NCBI GenBank assembly: GCA_015485385.1
Contig: WFTS01000135.1
Location: 1-36,901 of the forward strand
Length of the DNA stretch: 36,901 nucleotides
Direction: 5' to 3'
DNA from: Kordiimonadales bacterium
GTDB taxonomy: Bacteria > Pseudomonadota > Alphaproteobacteria > Sphingomonadales > Kordiimonadaceae
This document shows, one piece after another, positions 8,879 through 17,851 of this stretch. Within the stretch, counting starts at the first letter, position 1. The number at the start of each line of letters is the position of its first letter. The position numbers were made by a program, and so were the translations under genes. The notes under the pieces were generated by a model. It did no database searches. It saw only the letters and a program-made list of their open reading frames with translations, and was not told the DNA's origin.

Positions 8879-9955
8879 AGAATGAGAACGCTCTGCCCAC
8901 GCCGTTTTTGCTATTTTTAGCATTTTGGGGCGTTTTTCTTTTGCCAGATGTGCGATGAAGGCTTCATGGGCTGTATCAACGGCGGCCCCCATATCTGTTT
9001 CCTCTCCCCAACGCCAATTGCTGCCAATTGTCAGGTCTTGGATCGGATCAAACCCATAGGATTTCAAGAAGTTCCGGTCTGCGGCAAATCGGGCTTCTAG
9101 GCGAAGGGCATCCTTTTGGGTGATTTCAGTATATTGAGCGAAATCAGGGAAACTATCGTGCAATAGGGCTAGTTCTTTAGCTATTTTATGGCGCATTGAA
9201 ATGGATGTTTTTTGCGTGTTCAGGCGTCGCAACAAGGCCGCAAACGGGGCGGTTAAAGTTGGATTAGGCTGGGTTTTAGGGGGCGCTTCAAACCCGCCTC
9301 TATAGGCCAGTGGCTCCATGATTTGGTCCACCAAATCTTCTTTAATCCGATTATAAGGGCTAACATGTAAATTGGCCTTGCCGGTGAGCTTTCGCCAAGC
9401 TTTGGTTACAGCCCGGTAATCAAGCGTGCGGTTTAAGGTCTGAGCCGTAACCGTATCAGGGTTCATAAACGCATCAAAACTGGCGGTATAGCCAACATTT
9501 TGGCACACTTCCCGGTAAAATGAGATGGCATAATCGATATGCGGGCGAAAAACCAAAAGCGCGTGTAAGTCAACGCTGTCAAAGCAAGGGGCGACCTCTT
9601 GCAGTTTTTCAATCGCCAGAGGATGCGAAAAGCCTTCGTAACTGATCAGTGCCTGCGAAAGGTCTTCAGATTGGTTCAAGTGACTGATGATCTGCGGGAA
9701 GCCATTTTTTTTGCCGCTAATCAGATCAATACCCAAAATGCGGTGGGCATGTTTGTTGTGGGGCGTATGAATACCAAGCCCAAGGGTCGGATAATAGATA
9801 CCATTCTCTGATAGGCGGGCCTGGTTATGATACAGCATATGCTGAAAATAGGTTGTTCCGGTTTTATAGCTGCCGGCATGGATGAAAAGCTTTTTGCGGG
9901 CCGGTTGTTTATGTTTTAAATGGGATGAAAACCAGTTTTTGACCGCTTTGATCAT
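8876..9955 (-). CDS. PAPS-dependent sulfotransferase family protein
   Basis: Likely transfers sulfate from PAPS to a hydroxyl of a carbohydrate. A cytoplasmic-looking 359-residue protein. The 5'-phosphosulfate-binding loop FIHAGSYKTGTTYFQHML is near residues 24-41 (K-T-G-T-T). A 3'-phosphate-binding segment follows at VDLHALLVFRPHIDYAISFYREV (near 130-152; R and the downstream S). Its place beside the KDO operon and near cysD-cysNC points to capsule sulfation. ATG 9955 fits a short basic N-terminal helix before the binding loop. It is convergent with kpsC and divergent from the next gene. The acceptor is unknown. Confidence 0.85.
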   Translation of the reverse strand: MIKAVKNWFSSHLKHKQPARKKLFIHAGSYKTGTTYFQHMLYHNQARLSENGIYYPTLGLGIHTPHNKHAHRILGIDLISGKKNGFPQIISHLNQSEDLSQALISYEGFSHPLAIEKLQEVAPCFDSVDLHALLVFRPHIDYAISFYREVCQNVGYTASFDAFMNPDTVTAQTLNRTLDYRAVTKAWRKLTGKANLHVSPYNRIKEDLVDQIMEPLAYRGGFEAPPKTQPNPTLTAPFAALLRRLNTQKTSISMRHKIAKELALLHDSFPDFAQYTEITQKDALRLEARFAADRNFLKSYGFDPIQDLTIGSNWRWGEETDMGAAVDTAHEAFIAHLAKEKRPKMLKIAKTAWAERSHS

Positions 9956-10108
9956 GCTTGTAATCCGACATTGACGTTTTGCACCGTACCCTATCTTGTT
10001 TGCCCACCTAGCACGCCACTTTGTTTGTTGCCAGTATTAAAGCAAGGCCTTTGCTGTGCTGTTACGTTGACATGCAACCGAGGTGTCTTCATATAAGGGC
10101 TTCACAGT

Positions 10109-11242
10109 ATGGCAAGCGGGGACAGGCTTTTGCTGCAAGATCAATCAGCATGGCAAACACAATTGATGAAACACCTAAGCCATTGGTCTTGGGTGCATAA
10201 ATTGTATCAATATAGCGATAAGCATCTGATCATTGCGGATGAATTTTTTGTCGATATCCTTCGAAACGCACGCGCGAAACCGTTAAAAGCTAAAACCGCA
10301 ACCCCAGAGACTTATGGCCCGGTTCTTAATGCTAAGATCAAGAAGATACTGGTTTTTTGCCGGTCAGGCGAATTGGCGCTTGTGCGTAAACTTCAGAAGA
10401 AACACCCTAAAATTGCCGTAACATCTGGAACATATGGATATATGCTAACCGGCCCCGACAGGCAGCCTCGGATGCGCGAATTTAAACCCGCCATCAAGGG
10501 GGACGGTGCGACGACAAGGCCAAAGCCGGTGCTTATTTTGTCTACCGCATATGCCGAGGCAGAATTTATGGCGGCTCTTATGAAGGCCAACGGCTTGCCG
10601 GTGTTTCATGAGTATCTTGGGCGACCGTTTGATACATGGTTGCAGGCGCATGACTATTTCCAGCCGCTGCGATTTTATCGCGCTGCCGAGCAAGCGTTTG
10701 CAAGCGGCGATACATTTCATTTTCTTTTGCAAAGCGATGTTTTAAATCGTGTTTTTGCGCGGTCTAGCTTTAAAGAACGGCATTTTATAAAGGCGCTTGA
10801 GCAGGCAGATGCTTCGGTTATTTTGGTGAAGCGCCGTGATAGGGTTGCCCAAGCGATCAGTGGGCAACTGTTGAACCGAACCAACGAGCGCTCGCTCTGG
10901 ACTAAAAAAGCCACCAGAAGCATGGCGTGTAAATATCTGCCCACAGATTTAAATGGCTGTGTTCAGCGCCAGCGTCTTATCGCGGCGGATGAAGCTATGT
11001 TGGATAGGGTTCATGCTTCACAGGCGAGTAGCCGTGAAATATATCTGGAAGATTTTATCGCGGATCAAGCTTCAGGGCTGGTGGAGATAGCAGCGTTTCT
11101 GGGGGAGGCACCTCCCAAGGACGTGCAAACACTGGATTATGATGCTGGCTTTGAAACTGCCGAGCATATCCCAGAAGCCTTTACCGCCTACCGGCGTGAA
11201 CTTACGGACAGGATTGGCAACCACAGCAGATTATTGATTTAG
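10109..11242 (+). CDS. Stf0-like sulfotransferase homologue, diverged (paralogue of 27824-28957)
   Basis: A 377-residue protein in two parts. Residues 1-137 match no family I recognise. From about 138, KPVLILSTAYAEAEFMAALM sits where Stf0 sulfotransferases carry their PAPS-binding loop, and near 240 VKRRDRVAQAISGQ matches the Stf0 R-R-D-x-x-x-Q-A-x-S segment. The loop lacks the usual R-S-G-S/T residues, so PAPS binding is uncertain. AAGGG lies about 9 bp upstream of ATG 10109. It is co-linear with the protein at 27824-28957 (same position of loop and RD-x-x-x-Q motif), so the two are probably paralogues. A role in capsule modification is inferred from context. Confidence 0.65.
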   Translation: MASGDRLLLQDQSAWQTQLMKHLSHWSWVHKLYQYSDKHLIIADEFFVDILRNARAKPLKAKTATPETYGPVLNAKIKKILVFCRSGELALVRKLQKKHPKIAVTSGTYGYMLTGPDRQPRMREFKPAIKGDGATTRPKPVLILSTAYAEAEFMAALMKANGLPVFHEYLGRPFDTWLQAHDYFQPLRFYRAAEQAFASGDTFHFLLQSDVLNRVFARSSFKERHFIKALEQADASVILVKRRDRVAQAISGQLLNRTNERSLWTKKATRSMACKYLPTDLNGCVQRQRLIAADEAMLDRVHASQASSREIYLEDFIADQASGLVEIAAFLGEAPPKDVQTLDYDAGFETAEHIPEAFTAYRRELTDRIGNHSRLLI

Positions 11243-11270
11243 CGTTTATCACACAGGAACAACGGGCTTT

Positions 11271-11343
11271 GTGGGCGCTGCTTTTTTCTGAATTTGCGGG
11301 CGCTGCCTTCAGTTGAGGGCCTCCGCCTTCAGTTGAAGGGGCC
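11271..11343. repeat. 21-25-bp degenerate repeat between convergent genes; possible terminator
   Basis: Three imperfect units start near 11271, 11296 and 11318, each with CGCTGC or CTCCGC followed by CTT and CAGTTGA-like sequence. The last unit folds as GGCC-tccg-CCTTC-AGTT-GAAGG-GGCC (11318-11343) and touches the stop of the leftward tagD-like gene. It may terminate one or both convergent transcripts. No strong T-tract follows. Confidence 0.5.
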
Positions 11344-11759
11344 TAAGTGTGGCTCTCAGGTGTTGGATTGATATCGGCGATTTCCTCAATCAATTCTGTG
11401 GTGGAAATGCCCTGCGTGCGGGGCAGATATACCACTTCGCAAATGTCTTTAAACTGGTCAAACCGGCCTTCCCAATCATCCCCCATTACCAACACATCGG
11501 CTCCGAATTGTTTGATATAGTCGCCTTTCAGCTCAAGCGATTTTTCGACAAAAACCTCGTCCACACAGGCAAGTGCGCTGATAATATCCATGCGGTCCTG
11601 AGTTGTGTAAACCGGCGCACGGCCTTTTTTTGAAAGGTTTAAATCGCTGCAGGATACGCCGACGATCAATTTATCGCCCAGTTTTGCGGCGCGCTGCAAA
11701 AGACGCACATGTCCGATATGCAATAGATCATACGTGCCGAATGTGATGATGGTTTTCAT
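11343..11759 (-). CDS. tagD: Glycerol-3-phosphate cytidylyltransferase (TagD-like)
   Basis: Makes CDP-glycerol from CTP and glycerol-3-phosphate. A compact cytidylyltransferase of 138 residues, like TagD of Gram-positive wall teichoic acid synthesis: TFGTYDLLHIGHVRLLQRA (HxGH motif), VGVSCSDLNLSKKG, YTTQDRMDIISAL, VMGDDWEGRFDQF and the signature VYLPRTQGISTTELIEEI. The tight match makes glycerol phosphate the favoured substrate over other alditol or ethanolamine phosphates. ATG 11765 in frame is also possible; 11759 fits the family start. It is divergent from the LicD-domain gene, which may use CDP-glycerol. Confidence 0.93.
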   Translation of the reverse strand: MKTIITFGTYDLLHIGHVRLLQRAAKLGDKLIVGVSCSDLNLSKKGRAPVYTTQDRMDIISALACVDEVFVEKSLELKGDYIKQFGADVLVMGDDWEGRFDQFKDICEVVYLPRTQGISTTELIEEIADINPTPESHT

Positions 11760-11921
11760 GGGCATTTTGCTTCGAGAATGAATTTACAGGCGCTTGAGAG
11801 CATGCAATATAGCGTGATGTACGGTTTGTAAAGCGGCGGTTGTATTCTGTCTCTGTTACGCAGGTTACGGCGGCGCCATTTGGGGCGCACCGGTTTCTAA
11901 GTGGGAAATCCATAATTTGTT

Positions 11922-13892
11922 ATGAAGAATACTATCTCAGCCTTTACTCTTGAGCCTGTAAAGAAGGAGTGCCGCGATTTCATTGAAGCGGCATCTCCCA
12001 CGGCGTTAAATCATATATTGCGCGGTCATGCGGGCGCGCCGGGCGACTGCCTGTTTCCGGCCTATATCGCTGTGCCGCAGGGGTTTTCAACGTTTCGGGT
12101 GCGAGCAGGTACGGGTACGCCCACTTCGCTTTGTTTTTCCAAAGTGATGTTTGTTGGCAAGCTAGACGGCGAAGACAGGCTTCAGGATGTCTCTGAATAT
12201 GCTGTCTGCAGCCAAAGTTCGTGCCATGCAGGCGCCCGAAATTTGGACGCAGGAGCAACGGGCCATGCCTATAGCAACAATGTTCATACCGGAAAAGAAA
12301 TAGATCCGTGGTGGCAGGCTGATTTCCCAGACAATGTGCAAGTGCGTCAGATCTATTTTTACCGGCGCGGGGACTGGTTTATCATCAATGATAAGCGTAT
12401 TCGCTTATGTGCTGTCAGTGCTTCGGGCGATGAGAGGCTTTTGTTTGATCCTTACAGCGATACCTTCGCGCGGCCTGTTGTGTGTGAAACACTTGAGCAA
12501 GCGGTCACAGCCTTTGAGCAGCTAGGCGCTGATCTGGACGGTGCCGCTGCTGGCGAATATGCGGCGTTGGTTGAAAGCGCTTTTGGCGAGATGACACAGG
12601 CCATGCACAGGGTACTTGCGGCGGATAAAACCTTAGAGGGCGAGAAACGCCCGGCCCTGCCTAAAGTGCAGTCAGGCGATATTGCCGAGACACTTTTGGC
12701 TGCGCTTTATCTGGGCATGGGCGGTGCAAAAGACTTTGGCCCCACGCCCGAAAACGGGCTGGATGTTTCCTTTTCGCCGACCAAAGCTCGCTATATGCGG
12801 TTCCGTGTGTTTGGTGAAACGCCGCCAGCGCTCAAGGGCGCGGAAATATATGCCAGTGGCGAGGATGTGCCGTTTGTCACTTTGGACAAACCGCGCTTAA
12901 AGCTGCAGTATCATGCGTCGCCCTTTGTTTCGCCGCAGTCCTTTCGGCTTGGGTTAACAACACGGGTGCAATCGCGCAAGGTGGATTTGGGCGCGGCGAT
13001 AGATATTGGCCGTCTCCGGGTTTGGAATTTAAACAAACAACATGCGGCCAATACGCTGTTTTTGGAAATATCCGCACGCGAAAGCGAAGATGACCCTTGG
13101 ACAATTCTATATGATCACGGCGCTCCTTACCGCAATGCGTGCCGCATCTTGGCGCTGGTGAACTATTTGATCAAAAGCGACTGGAGCCCCGCCTATGCGC
13201 GCATTTTGGGTAAATTATTCACCCAGTATCGCCGCCGTGCGCTGATGAAGCCGGTTGCGCGGCTTGTGCGTCACCGCGAGGCTCTCAATAGGGCGGTGTT
13301 TGCGGGGTCAAACGAAATTCCTCCGCAGACACAGTTTGCTGCTCCGCTGATGTTGGGTAAGCACGGGCTTGGTGTGCCAGTGGCCTTCCGCGATCAAAAG
13401 CAAGTGATGGGCGATTTGGTTGGAATGCGCGATAAAATTCGCGCGGCAGGCCATAAGCCTTTGTTCATGTATGGCACGCTTTTAGGGGCGATCCGCGAAA
13501 AAGATTTTATCCCTCATGATGATGATGTTGACCTAGCTGTGATCATAAAGGTGGAAAGCCCGGATGATCTGAACGAGGAATGCGAACGCTTCATTGTGCT
13601 GTTGAACGAGATCGGCATCAAGGCGAACCGAGGGGCCGCCCATGCGCCGTTGATCCACTGCCATAAAGGCCCTGTGACCTACGATATATTCATCTTAGGG
13701 CATGTGGGGGACAAGATTTATTGGCCGCATACAGCCTTGAAACTGGTGCCTGAACGGGCGGATATTTTCCTACCGACCGGCACCGTGGAATTTAAAGGCG
13801 AGGTTTTTGATGCGCCCCGTGACCCTGAAGCGGTTTCTGAAGCCCGTTACGGTGCAGATTGGCGCACTCCGAACCCTGCGTTTGAATGGTAA
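11922..13892 (+). CDS. Large LicD-domain phosphotransferase with N-terminal carbohydrate-binding-like regions
   Basis: A 656-residue protein. The C-terminal part (about residue 490 onward) is a LicD/fukutin-type nucleotidyltransferase-fold domain: MYGTLLGAIREKDFIPHDDDVDLAV (near 515-540; catalytic acidic cluster) and the closing EARYGADWRTPNP. LicD enzymes transfer phosphocholine or other phospho-alcohols from CDP donors to glycans. The N-terminal part has two discoidin (F5/8 type C)-like stretches, around GKEIDPWWQADFPDNVQVRQIYFYRR and FSPTKARYMRFRVFG; this assignment is by eye only. It is divergent from the TagD-like gene, so CDP-glycerol is a plausible donor. No signal peptide is seen. Confidence 0.78.
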   Translation: MKNTISAFTLEPVKKECRDFIEAASPTALNHILRGHAGAPGDCLFPAYIAVPQGFSTFRVRAGTGTPTSLCFSKVMFVGKLDGEDRLQDVSEYAVCSQSSCHAGARNLDAGATGHAYSNNVHTGKEIDPWWQADFPDNVQVRQIYFYRRGDWFIINDKRIRLCAVSASGDERLLFDPYSDTFARPVVCETLEQAVTAFEQLGADLDGAAAGEYAALVESAFGEMTQAMHRVLAADKTLEGEKRPALPKVQSGDIAETLLAALYLGMGGAKDFGPTPENGLDVSFSPTKARYMRFRVFGETPPALKGAEIYASGEDVPFVTLDKPRLKLQYHASPFVSPQSFRLGLTTRVQSRKVDLGAAIDIGRLRVWNLNKQHAANTLFLEISARESEDDPWTILYDHGAPYRNACRILALVNYLIKSDWSPAYARILGKLFTQYRRRALMKPVARLVRHREALNRAVFAGSNEIPPQTQFAAPLMLGKHGLGVPVAFRDQKQVMGDLVGMRDKIRAAGHKPLFMYGTLLGAIREKDFIPHDDDVDLAVIIKVESPDDLNEECERFIVLLNEIGIKANRGAAHAPLIHCHKGPVTYDIFILGHVGDKIYWPHTALKLVPERADIFLPTGTVEFKGEVFDAPRDPEAVSEARYGADWRTPNPAFEW

Positions 13893-13917
13893 GCTTCAAG
13901 GGCCTGCCGGCATCCAT

Positions 13918-13936
13918 TTCAGTATTTTATACTGAA
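13918..13936. promoter_or_regulatory. Perfect 8-bp inverted repeat upstream of cysD
   Basis: TTCAGTAT-TTT-ATACTGAA, a perfect AT-rich dyad in the 259-bp gap between the LicD gene and cysD. It lies 26 bp after the LicD stop and about 215 bp before cysD. It could be an operator or a weak terminator stem; there is no GC-rich stem plus T-tract. The rest of the gap is AT-rich with no convincing promoter. Confidence 0.4.
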
Positions 13937-14151
13937 TTTAAGCAGTAATTATTATTTTCATTTCGATTTGGTGGTTTACATGAAAATTTTTTCTAAGATA
14001 GACCTGATTTTCACCATAAAAAGAAAAATTCATTTCTTTTCTCTCTTAAACTTGCGCTAGAGGATGCCCATCTTTAAAAGCCAATAGGCGCATAATTGGC
14101 GGCGGCTTGTTTGGTTGACTTTTACCCAATTGCTTTGGCGGTATTATTTTA

Positions 14152-15057
14152 ATGACAAAAACACTAACACACCTGAAACGGCTTGAGGCCGAGAGTATCC
14201 AGATAATGCGCGAGGTTGCGGCTGAGGCTGAAAACCCGGTGATGCTTTATTCTATTGGTAAAGACAGCAGTGTGATGCTGCATCTGGCACGCAAGGCCTT
14301 TTTCCCGTCCAAATTGCCGTTTCCGGTGATGCATGTGGATACCACTTGGAAGTTTCGCGAAATGATCGAGTTTCGCACCATGATCACCGAGAAATACGAG
14401 CTTGATCTGATTGTTCATATCAATCAAGACGGTGTCAAGGATGGCATTGGCCCTTTCACGCATGGCTCGGGTGTGCATACCGATGTGATGAAAACAGCAG
14501 GCTTGAAACAGGCGCTTGATAAATTTGGTTTTGATGCGGCCTTTGGCGGCGCTCGGCGCGACGAAGAAAAATCCCGTGCCAAGGAACGCATTTTTTCATT
14601 CCGGTCAGCCCAGCACCGGTGGGATCCAAAGAACCAGCGCCCCGAACTGTGGGATATTTATAATACCAAAAAAGCTCCGGGTGAGAGCATTCGTGTTTTC
14701 CCGCTGTCGAATTGGACCGAGCTGGATATTTGGCAATATATCCACCAAGAGGATATTCCTATGGTGCCGCTATATTTCGCCAAAGAGCGCCCTGTGGTGG
14801 AACGTGACGGACAATTGATAATGGTCGATGACGACCGGATGCCGCTTCAGGATGGTGAAGTGCCGATGATGAAAAAGGTGCGTTTCCGCACGCTTGGCTG
14901 TTACCCCTTGACGGGCGCAGTGGAAAGCGAGGCCGACTGCCTAACGGATGTCATTCAGGAAATGTTGCTGACCAGCACATCAGAACGCCAAGGCCGGGTG
15001 ATTGATCACGATGCCGCCGCCAGTATGGAAAAGAAAAAGCAAGAGGGGTATTTTTAG
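14152..15057 (+). CDS. cysD: Sulfate adenylyltransferase subunit 2
   Basis: With CysN, forms adenosine 5'-phosphosulfate (APS) from ATP and sulfate. A PP-loop family protein of 301 residues: [18 protein letters not shown] (PP-loop), [61 protein letters not shown] and the C-terminal [16 protein letters not shown]. The stop abuts the ATG of cysNC, so the two are translated as a pair. No cysH, cysI or cysJ is nearby, which suggests PAPS supply for sulfotransferases (as in rhizobial NodPQ) rather than assimilation alone. No clear Shine-Dalgarno is seen. Confidence 0.95.
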   Translation: MTKTLTHLKRLEAESIQIMREVAAEAENPVMLYSIGKDSSVMLHLARKAFFPSKLPFPVMHVDTTWKFREMIEFRTMITEKYELDLIVHINQDGVKDGIGPFTHGSGVHTDVMKTAGLKQALDKFGFDAAFGGARRDEEKSRAKERIFSFRSAQHRWDPKNQRPELWDIYNTKKAPGESIRVFPLSNWTELDIWQYIHQEDIPMVPLYFAKERPVVERDGQLIMVDDDRMPLQDGEVPMMKKVRFRTLGCYPLTGAVESEADCLTDVIQEMLLTSTSERQGRVIDHDAAASMEKKKQEGYF

Positions 15058-16974
15058 ATGTCCCATCAATCAGACCTTATAGCAGATGATATCGAAGCAT
15101 ATTTGAAGGCGCAGGAAGAAAAATCCATGCTGCGCTTTATCACATGCGGCAGCGTTGATGACGGTAAATCCACCCTGATTGGCCGTCTTTTGTATGATAG
15201 CAAGATGATCTTTGAAGATCAGCTAAGCGCCCTTGAGAGTGACAGCAAGCGGCTTGGAACACAAGGCGAGGAAATTGATTTTGCGCTTTTGGTGGATGGA
15301 TTGGCTGCCGAGCGCGAGCAGGGCATCACCATTGATGTGGCCTACCGGTTTTTCTCGACCGACAAGCGCAAGTTTATTGTCGCCGATACACCGGGGCACG
15401 AGCAATATACCCGCAATATGGCAACCGGGGCCTCGACGGCTGATCTAGCAGTGCTGTTGATTGATGCGCGCCAAGGCATGTTAACCCAAACCCGGCGCCA
15501 CAGCTTTATCGCAAGCTTGCTGGGCATTAAAAACATCATCCTTGCGGTCAATAAAATGGACTTGGTGGACTATAGCCAAAAAGTGCTGACCGATATTGAT
15601 GCCGAGTACCGCGACTTTGCCAAAGACTTTGGATTTCGCAGTATTATGACGATCCCGGTCTCGGCCTTGAAGGGTGATAATATCCTGAACGCCAGCGACA
15701 ATATGCCGTGGTATGAAGGCCCTACCTTGATGCGCCATTTGGAAGATATCCCAGTGGGCGATGCACGCCAAACGGCTGATTTCCGTATGCCTGTGCAGTG
15801 GGTGAACCGTCCGAACCTTGATTTCCGGGGCTTTTCCGGCACCATCGCATCGGGCACGGTACGCGTGGGGGACCGCATCAAAGCGCTGCCAAGCGCCAAT
15901 GAAAGCACGGTAAAATCCATTGTCACATATGACGGTGAGCTTGAGGAAGCTGTAGCGGGGGAAGCTATTACTTTGTGCCTTGCCGATGAAATTGATATTT
16001 CACGCGGTGATGTGATCGCGGGTAAAGACAATCCACCCGAAGTAGCGGATCAGTTTGAAGCGAAAATCATCTGGATGTCAGATGATCAAATGTTGCCCGG
16101 ACGGCCTTATCTTTTCAAAACCGCTAATAAAATGCTGCCGGGGTTGGTCACTGATCTGAAGCATAAGGTCAATGTCAACACGATGGAACATACCGCTGCC
16201 AAACAGCTAGAGCTGAACGAGATTGGCATCTGCACGATCGCACTTGATAGCCGGATTGCCTTTGATCCATATAATATGAACCGCGAAACCGGTAGCTTTA
16301 TCATCATTGACCGTATCACCAACACGACGGTGGGTGTGGGCATGATAGACTATGCTCTTCGGCGTGCGTCGAATATTCACTGGCAAGCCCTTGATGTGGA
16401 CAAATCCGCCCGCGCTGAAATGAAATTGCAGCGCCCTGCGGTCTTGTGGTTTACCGGGCTTTCGGGCTCTGGCAAATCTACTATCGCCAATGTGGTTGAA
16501 AAGCGCTTGTTTGCACGCGGACGGCACACTTATATCCTTGACGGCGATAATGTGCGCCACGGCTTGAACCAAGATTTGGGCTTTACCGACGCCGACCGCG
16601 TGGAAAATATCCGCCGCGTGGGCGAGGTGGCGAAACTGATGGTCGATAGCGGCCTGATGGTGATGACCAGCTTTATTTCGCCCTTCAAGGCAGAGCGCCG
16701 CATGGTGCATGATCTGCTGGACGACGGCGAATTTATCGAGGTGTATGTAGATACCCCCTTTGAGGTTTGCGCCGAACGCGACCCTAAGGGCTTGTACAAA
16801 AAAGCCAAAGCCGGAGAGCTGAAAAACTTCACCGGGCTTGATAGCCCCTATGAAGCGCCTGAGCGCGCCGACATCCATGTCAGCACCGATACCCTAAGCG
16901 CCGAAGAATGTGCCGATACAATCATCCAATATCTGGAAGATAACGGTTACCTAAGCGCTAATGGCGGTAGTTAA
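15058..16974 (+). CDS. cysNC: Bifunctional sulfate adenylyltransferase subunit 1 / adenylylsulfate kinase (CysN-CysC fusion)
   Basis: A 638-residue fusion. Residues 1 to about 450 are the GTPase Cys[20 protein letters not shown] (G1), [17 protein letters not shown] (G3), NKMDLVDYS (G4), then EF-Tu-like beta-barrels. Residues from about 455 are APS kinase: [13 protein letters not shown] (P-loop), [42 protein letters not shown] and [19 protein letters not shown]. Together with CysD it converts sulfate to PAPS, the sulfotransferase donor. The domain order matches NodQ-type fusions. GAGGGG lies just before the start inside the end of cysD. A strong terminator follows. Confidence 0.96.
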   Translation: MSHQSDLIADDIEAYLKAQEEKSMLRFITCGSVDDGKSTLIGRLLYDSKMIFEDQLSALESDSKRLGTQGEEIDFALLVDGLAAEREQGITIDVAYRFFSTDKRKFIVADTPGHEQYTRNMATGASTADLAVLLIDARQGMLTQTRRHSFIASLLGIKNIILAVNKMDLVDYSQKVLTDIDAEYRDFAKDFGFRSIMTIPVSALKGDNILNASDNMPWYEGPTLMRHLEDIPVGDARQTADFRMPVQWVNRPNLDFRGFSGTIASGTVRVGDRIKALPSANESTVKSIVTYDGELEEAVAGEAITLCLADEIDISRGDVIAGKDNPPEVADQFEAKIIWMSDDQMLPGRPYLFKTANKMLPGLVTDLKHKVNVNTMEHTAAKQLELNEIGICTIALDSRIAFDPYNMNRETGSFIIIDRITNTTVGVGMIDYALRRASNIHWQALDVDKSARAEMKLQRPAVLWFTGLSGSGKSTIANVVEKRLFARGRHTYILDGDNVRHGLNQDLGFTDADRVENIRRVGEVAKLMVDSGLMVMTSFISPFKAERRMVHDLLDDGEFIEVYVDTPFEVCAERDPKGLYKKAKAGELKNFTGLDSPYEAPERADIHVSTDTLSAEECADTIIQYLEDNGYLSANGGS

Positions 16975-17001
16975 CTGCAAGGACTTGCTAGAATGATAGA
17001 C

Positions 17002-17032
17002 AAAAAAGGCTGGGCTGTTCCCGGCCTTTTTT
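17002..17032 (+). terminator. Rho-independent terminator after cysNC
   Basis: A-tract, GGCTGGG, loop CTGTT, CCCGGCC, then TTTTTT. The 7-bp stem has one T-G wobble. It lies 27 bp after the cysNC stop and would end the cysD-cysNC transcript. The flanking A- and T-tracts make it potentially bidirectional. Confidence 0.9.
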
Positions 17033-17052
17033 ATGGGTGCAATATGAATTTG

Positions 17053-17106
17053 CCAGCGCGACAGAAAGCACCGGCGCGACAGAAAGCTCCAGCGCGACAG
17101 AAAGCT
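17053..17106. repeat. Three 18-bp tandem units upstream of the DUF805 gene
   Basis: Units at 17053, 17071 and 17089 share C(C)(A/G)GCGCGACAGAAAGC and differ at one or two positions each. They lie between the cysNC terminator and the DUF805 gene. The open frame across them (SATEST-like repeats) has no recognisable protein context and is not called a gene. Confidence 0.85.
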
Positions 17107-17253
17107 CCGGCTTTTTGCTGTCAAACCAGCAATTATTGATCGCTTCGCCAATATTTGCTAAGGATGGCAAAGCAACCAGACGTAGGGCCTGTGCCTTGCC
17201 TTGGCTGCATTTGGGGCATGGGGTCTGTAGTTTTGAGTTTTTCTGGGGGACTT

Positions 17254-17727
17254 ATGGGGTTTTTGGACGCTATAAAATCTGGTTTTTTAAACTATGCGAA
17301 TTTTCGCGGTCGGGCCAGCCGGTCTGAATTATGGTATTGGCAGCTGTTTATCTTGCTGGTGGGAACACTTCTTGGCTTGCTGGATGAAGCCCTGTCGATT
17401 GTAGGCCCTACGGGCTTTGGCCCTCTTTATGGACTGTTTGCCTTTGTCTCCTTCCTGCCCGGCATGGCGGTGGTTGGTCGCCGTCTGCATGATGTGAATA
17501 TAAGTGCAAAATGGTATTTGGTGATCGGTGCTGTGATGATTGTTTCTGCTGTTTTGGCAAAAATAACCCCTTGGTGGTATCTGATTTATATAACGGTTGC
17601 CGGTATGTTATTGGTTCTTTATTGGTTCCTTATTCGCGGCACCGTTGGCCCTAACCGGTTTGGCGAGGACCCCCTGATACCCGCAGTTTTGCCCGTTGAG
17701 GATGAAGCCATCTGGCACGACAAGTAA
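17254..17727 (+). CDS. DUF805 family membrane protein
   Basis: A 157-residue inner-membrane protein of unknown function. The DUF805 hallmarks are the N-terminal FLNYANFRGRASRSELWYW, a hydrophobic segment LFILLVGTLLGLL, then the loop VVGRRLHDVNISAKWYL (R-R-L-H-D) followed by two further hydrophobic segments (VIGAVMIVSAVLA; LIYITVAGMLLVLYWFLI) and a closing GTVGPNRFGEDP. The frame is open from 17155, but GGGGGA just before ATG 17254 and the family start decide the call. Its last codons and stop form the first unit of a 16-bp tandem array. Nothing links it directly to capsule work. Confidence 0.88.
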   Translation: MGFLDAIKSGFLNYANFRGRASRSELWYWQLFILLVGTLLGLLDEALSIVGPTGFGPLYGLFAFVSFLPGMAVVGRRLHDVNISAKWYLVIGAVMIVSAVLAKITPWWYLIYITVAGMLLVLYWFLIRGTVGPNRFGEDPLIPAVLPVEDEAIWHDK

Positions 17728-17823
17728 CTGGCACGAGAAATAACTGGCGCGACAAGTAACTATCACGACAAGTAACTGGCACAGGATATATCTGGTTCAG
17801 GATGTCTCTGGCAGGATAGGTAA
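17712..17823. repeat. Seven-unit strict 16-bp tandem array seeded on the DUF805 stop codon
   Basis: Seven consecutive 16-bp units start at 17712, 17728, 17744, 17760, 17776, 17792 and 17808 with no drift in period. Consensus is CTGGCACGACAAGTAA, with increasing divergence rightward. Unit one is coding: it spans the last codons (W-H-D-K) and TAA stop of the DUF805 gene. The array fills most of the gap to the convergent phosphoglycerol transferase gene, whose stop is 28 bp further on. Confidence 0.92.
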
Positions 17824-17851
17824 ACGCGTGCCTTTGGGTGTCAAAATGGGG

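Noticed and set aside
16207-16878. Leftward 223-codon open frame opposite cysNC
   Set aside because: Lies fully inside the APS kinase region, which is conserved on the other strand.
17037-17327. Rightward open frame with SATEST repeats before DUF805
   Set aside because: Coding look arises from 18-bp repeats; it runs out of frame into the DUF805 gene, which has its own Shine-Dalgarno and family start.
17712-17823. CRISPR-like array
   Set aside because: Units of 16 bp are contiguous with no spacers, and no cas genes are present; this is a simple tandem repeat. The same holds for 96-210.
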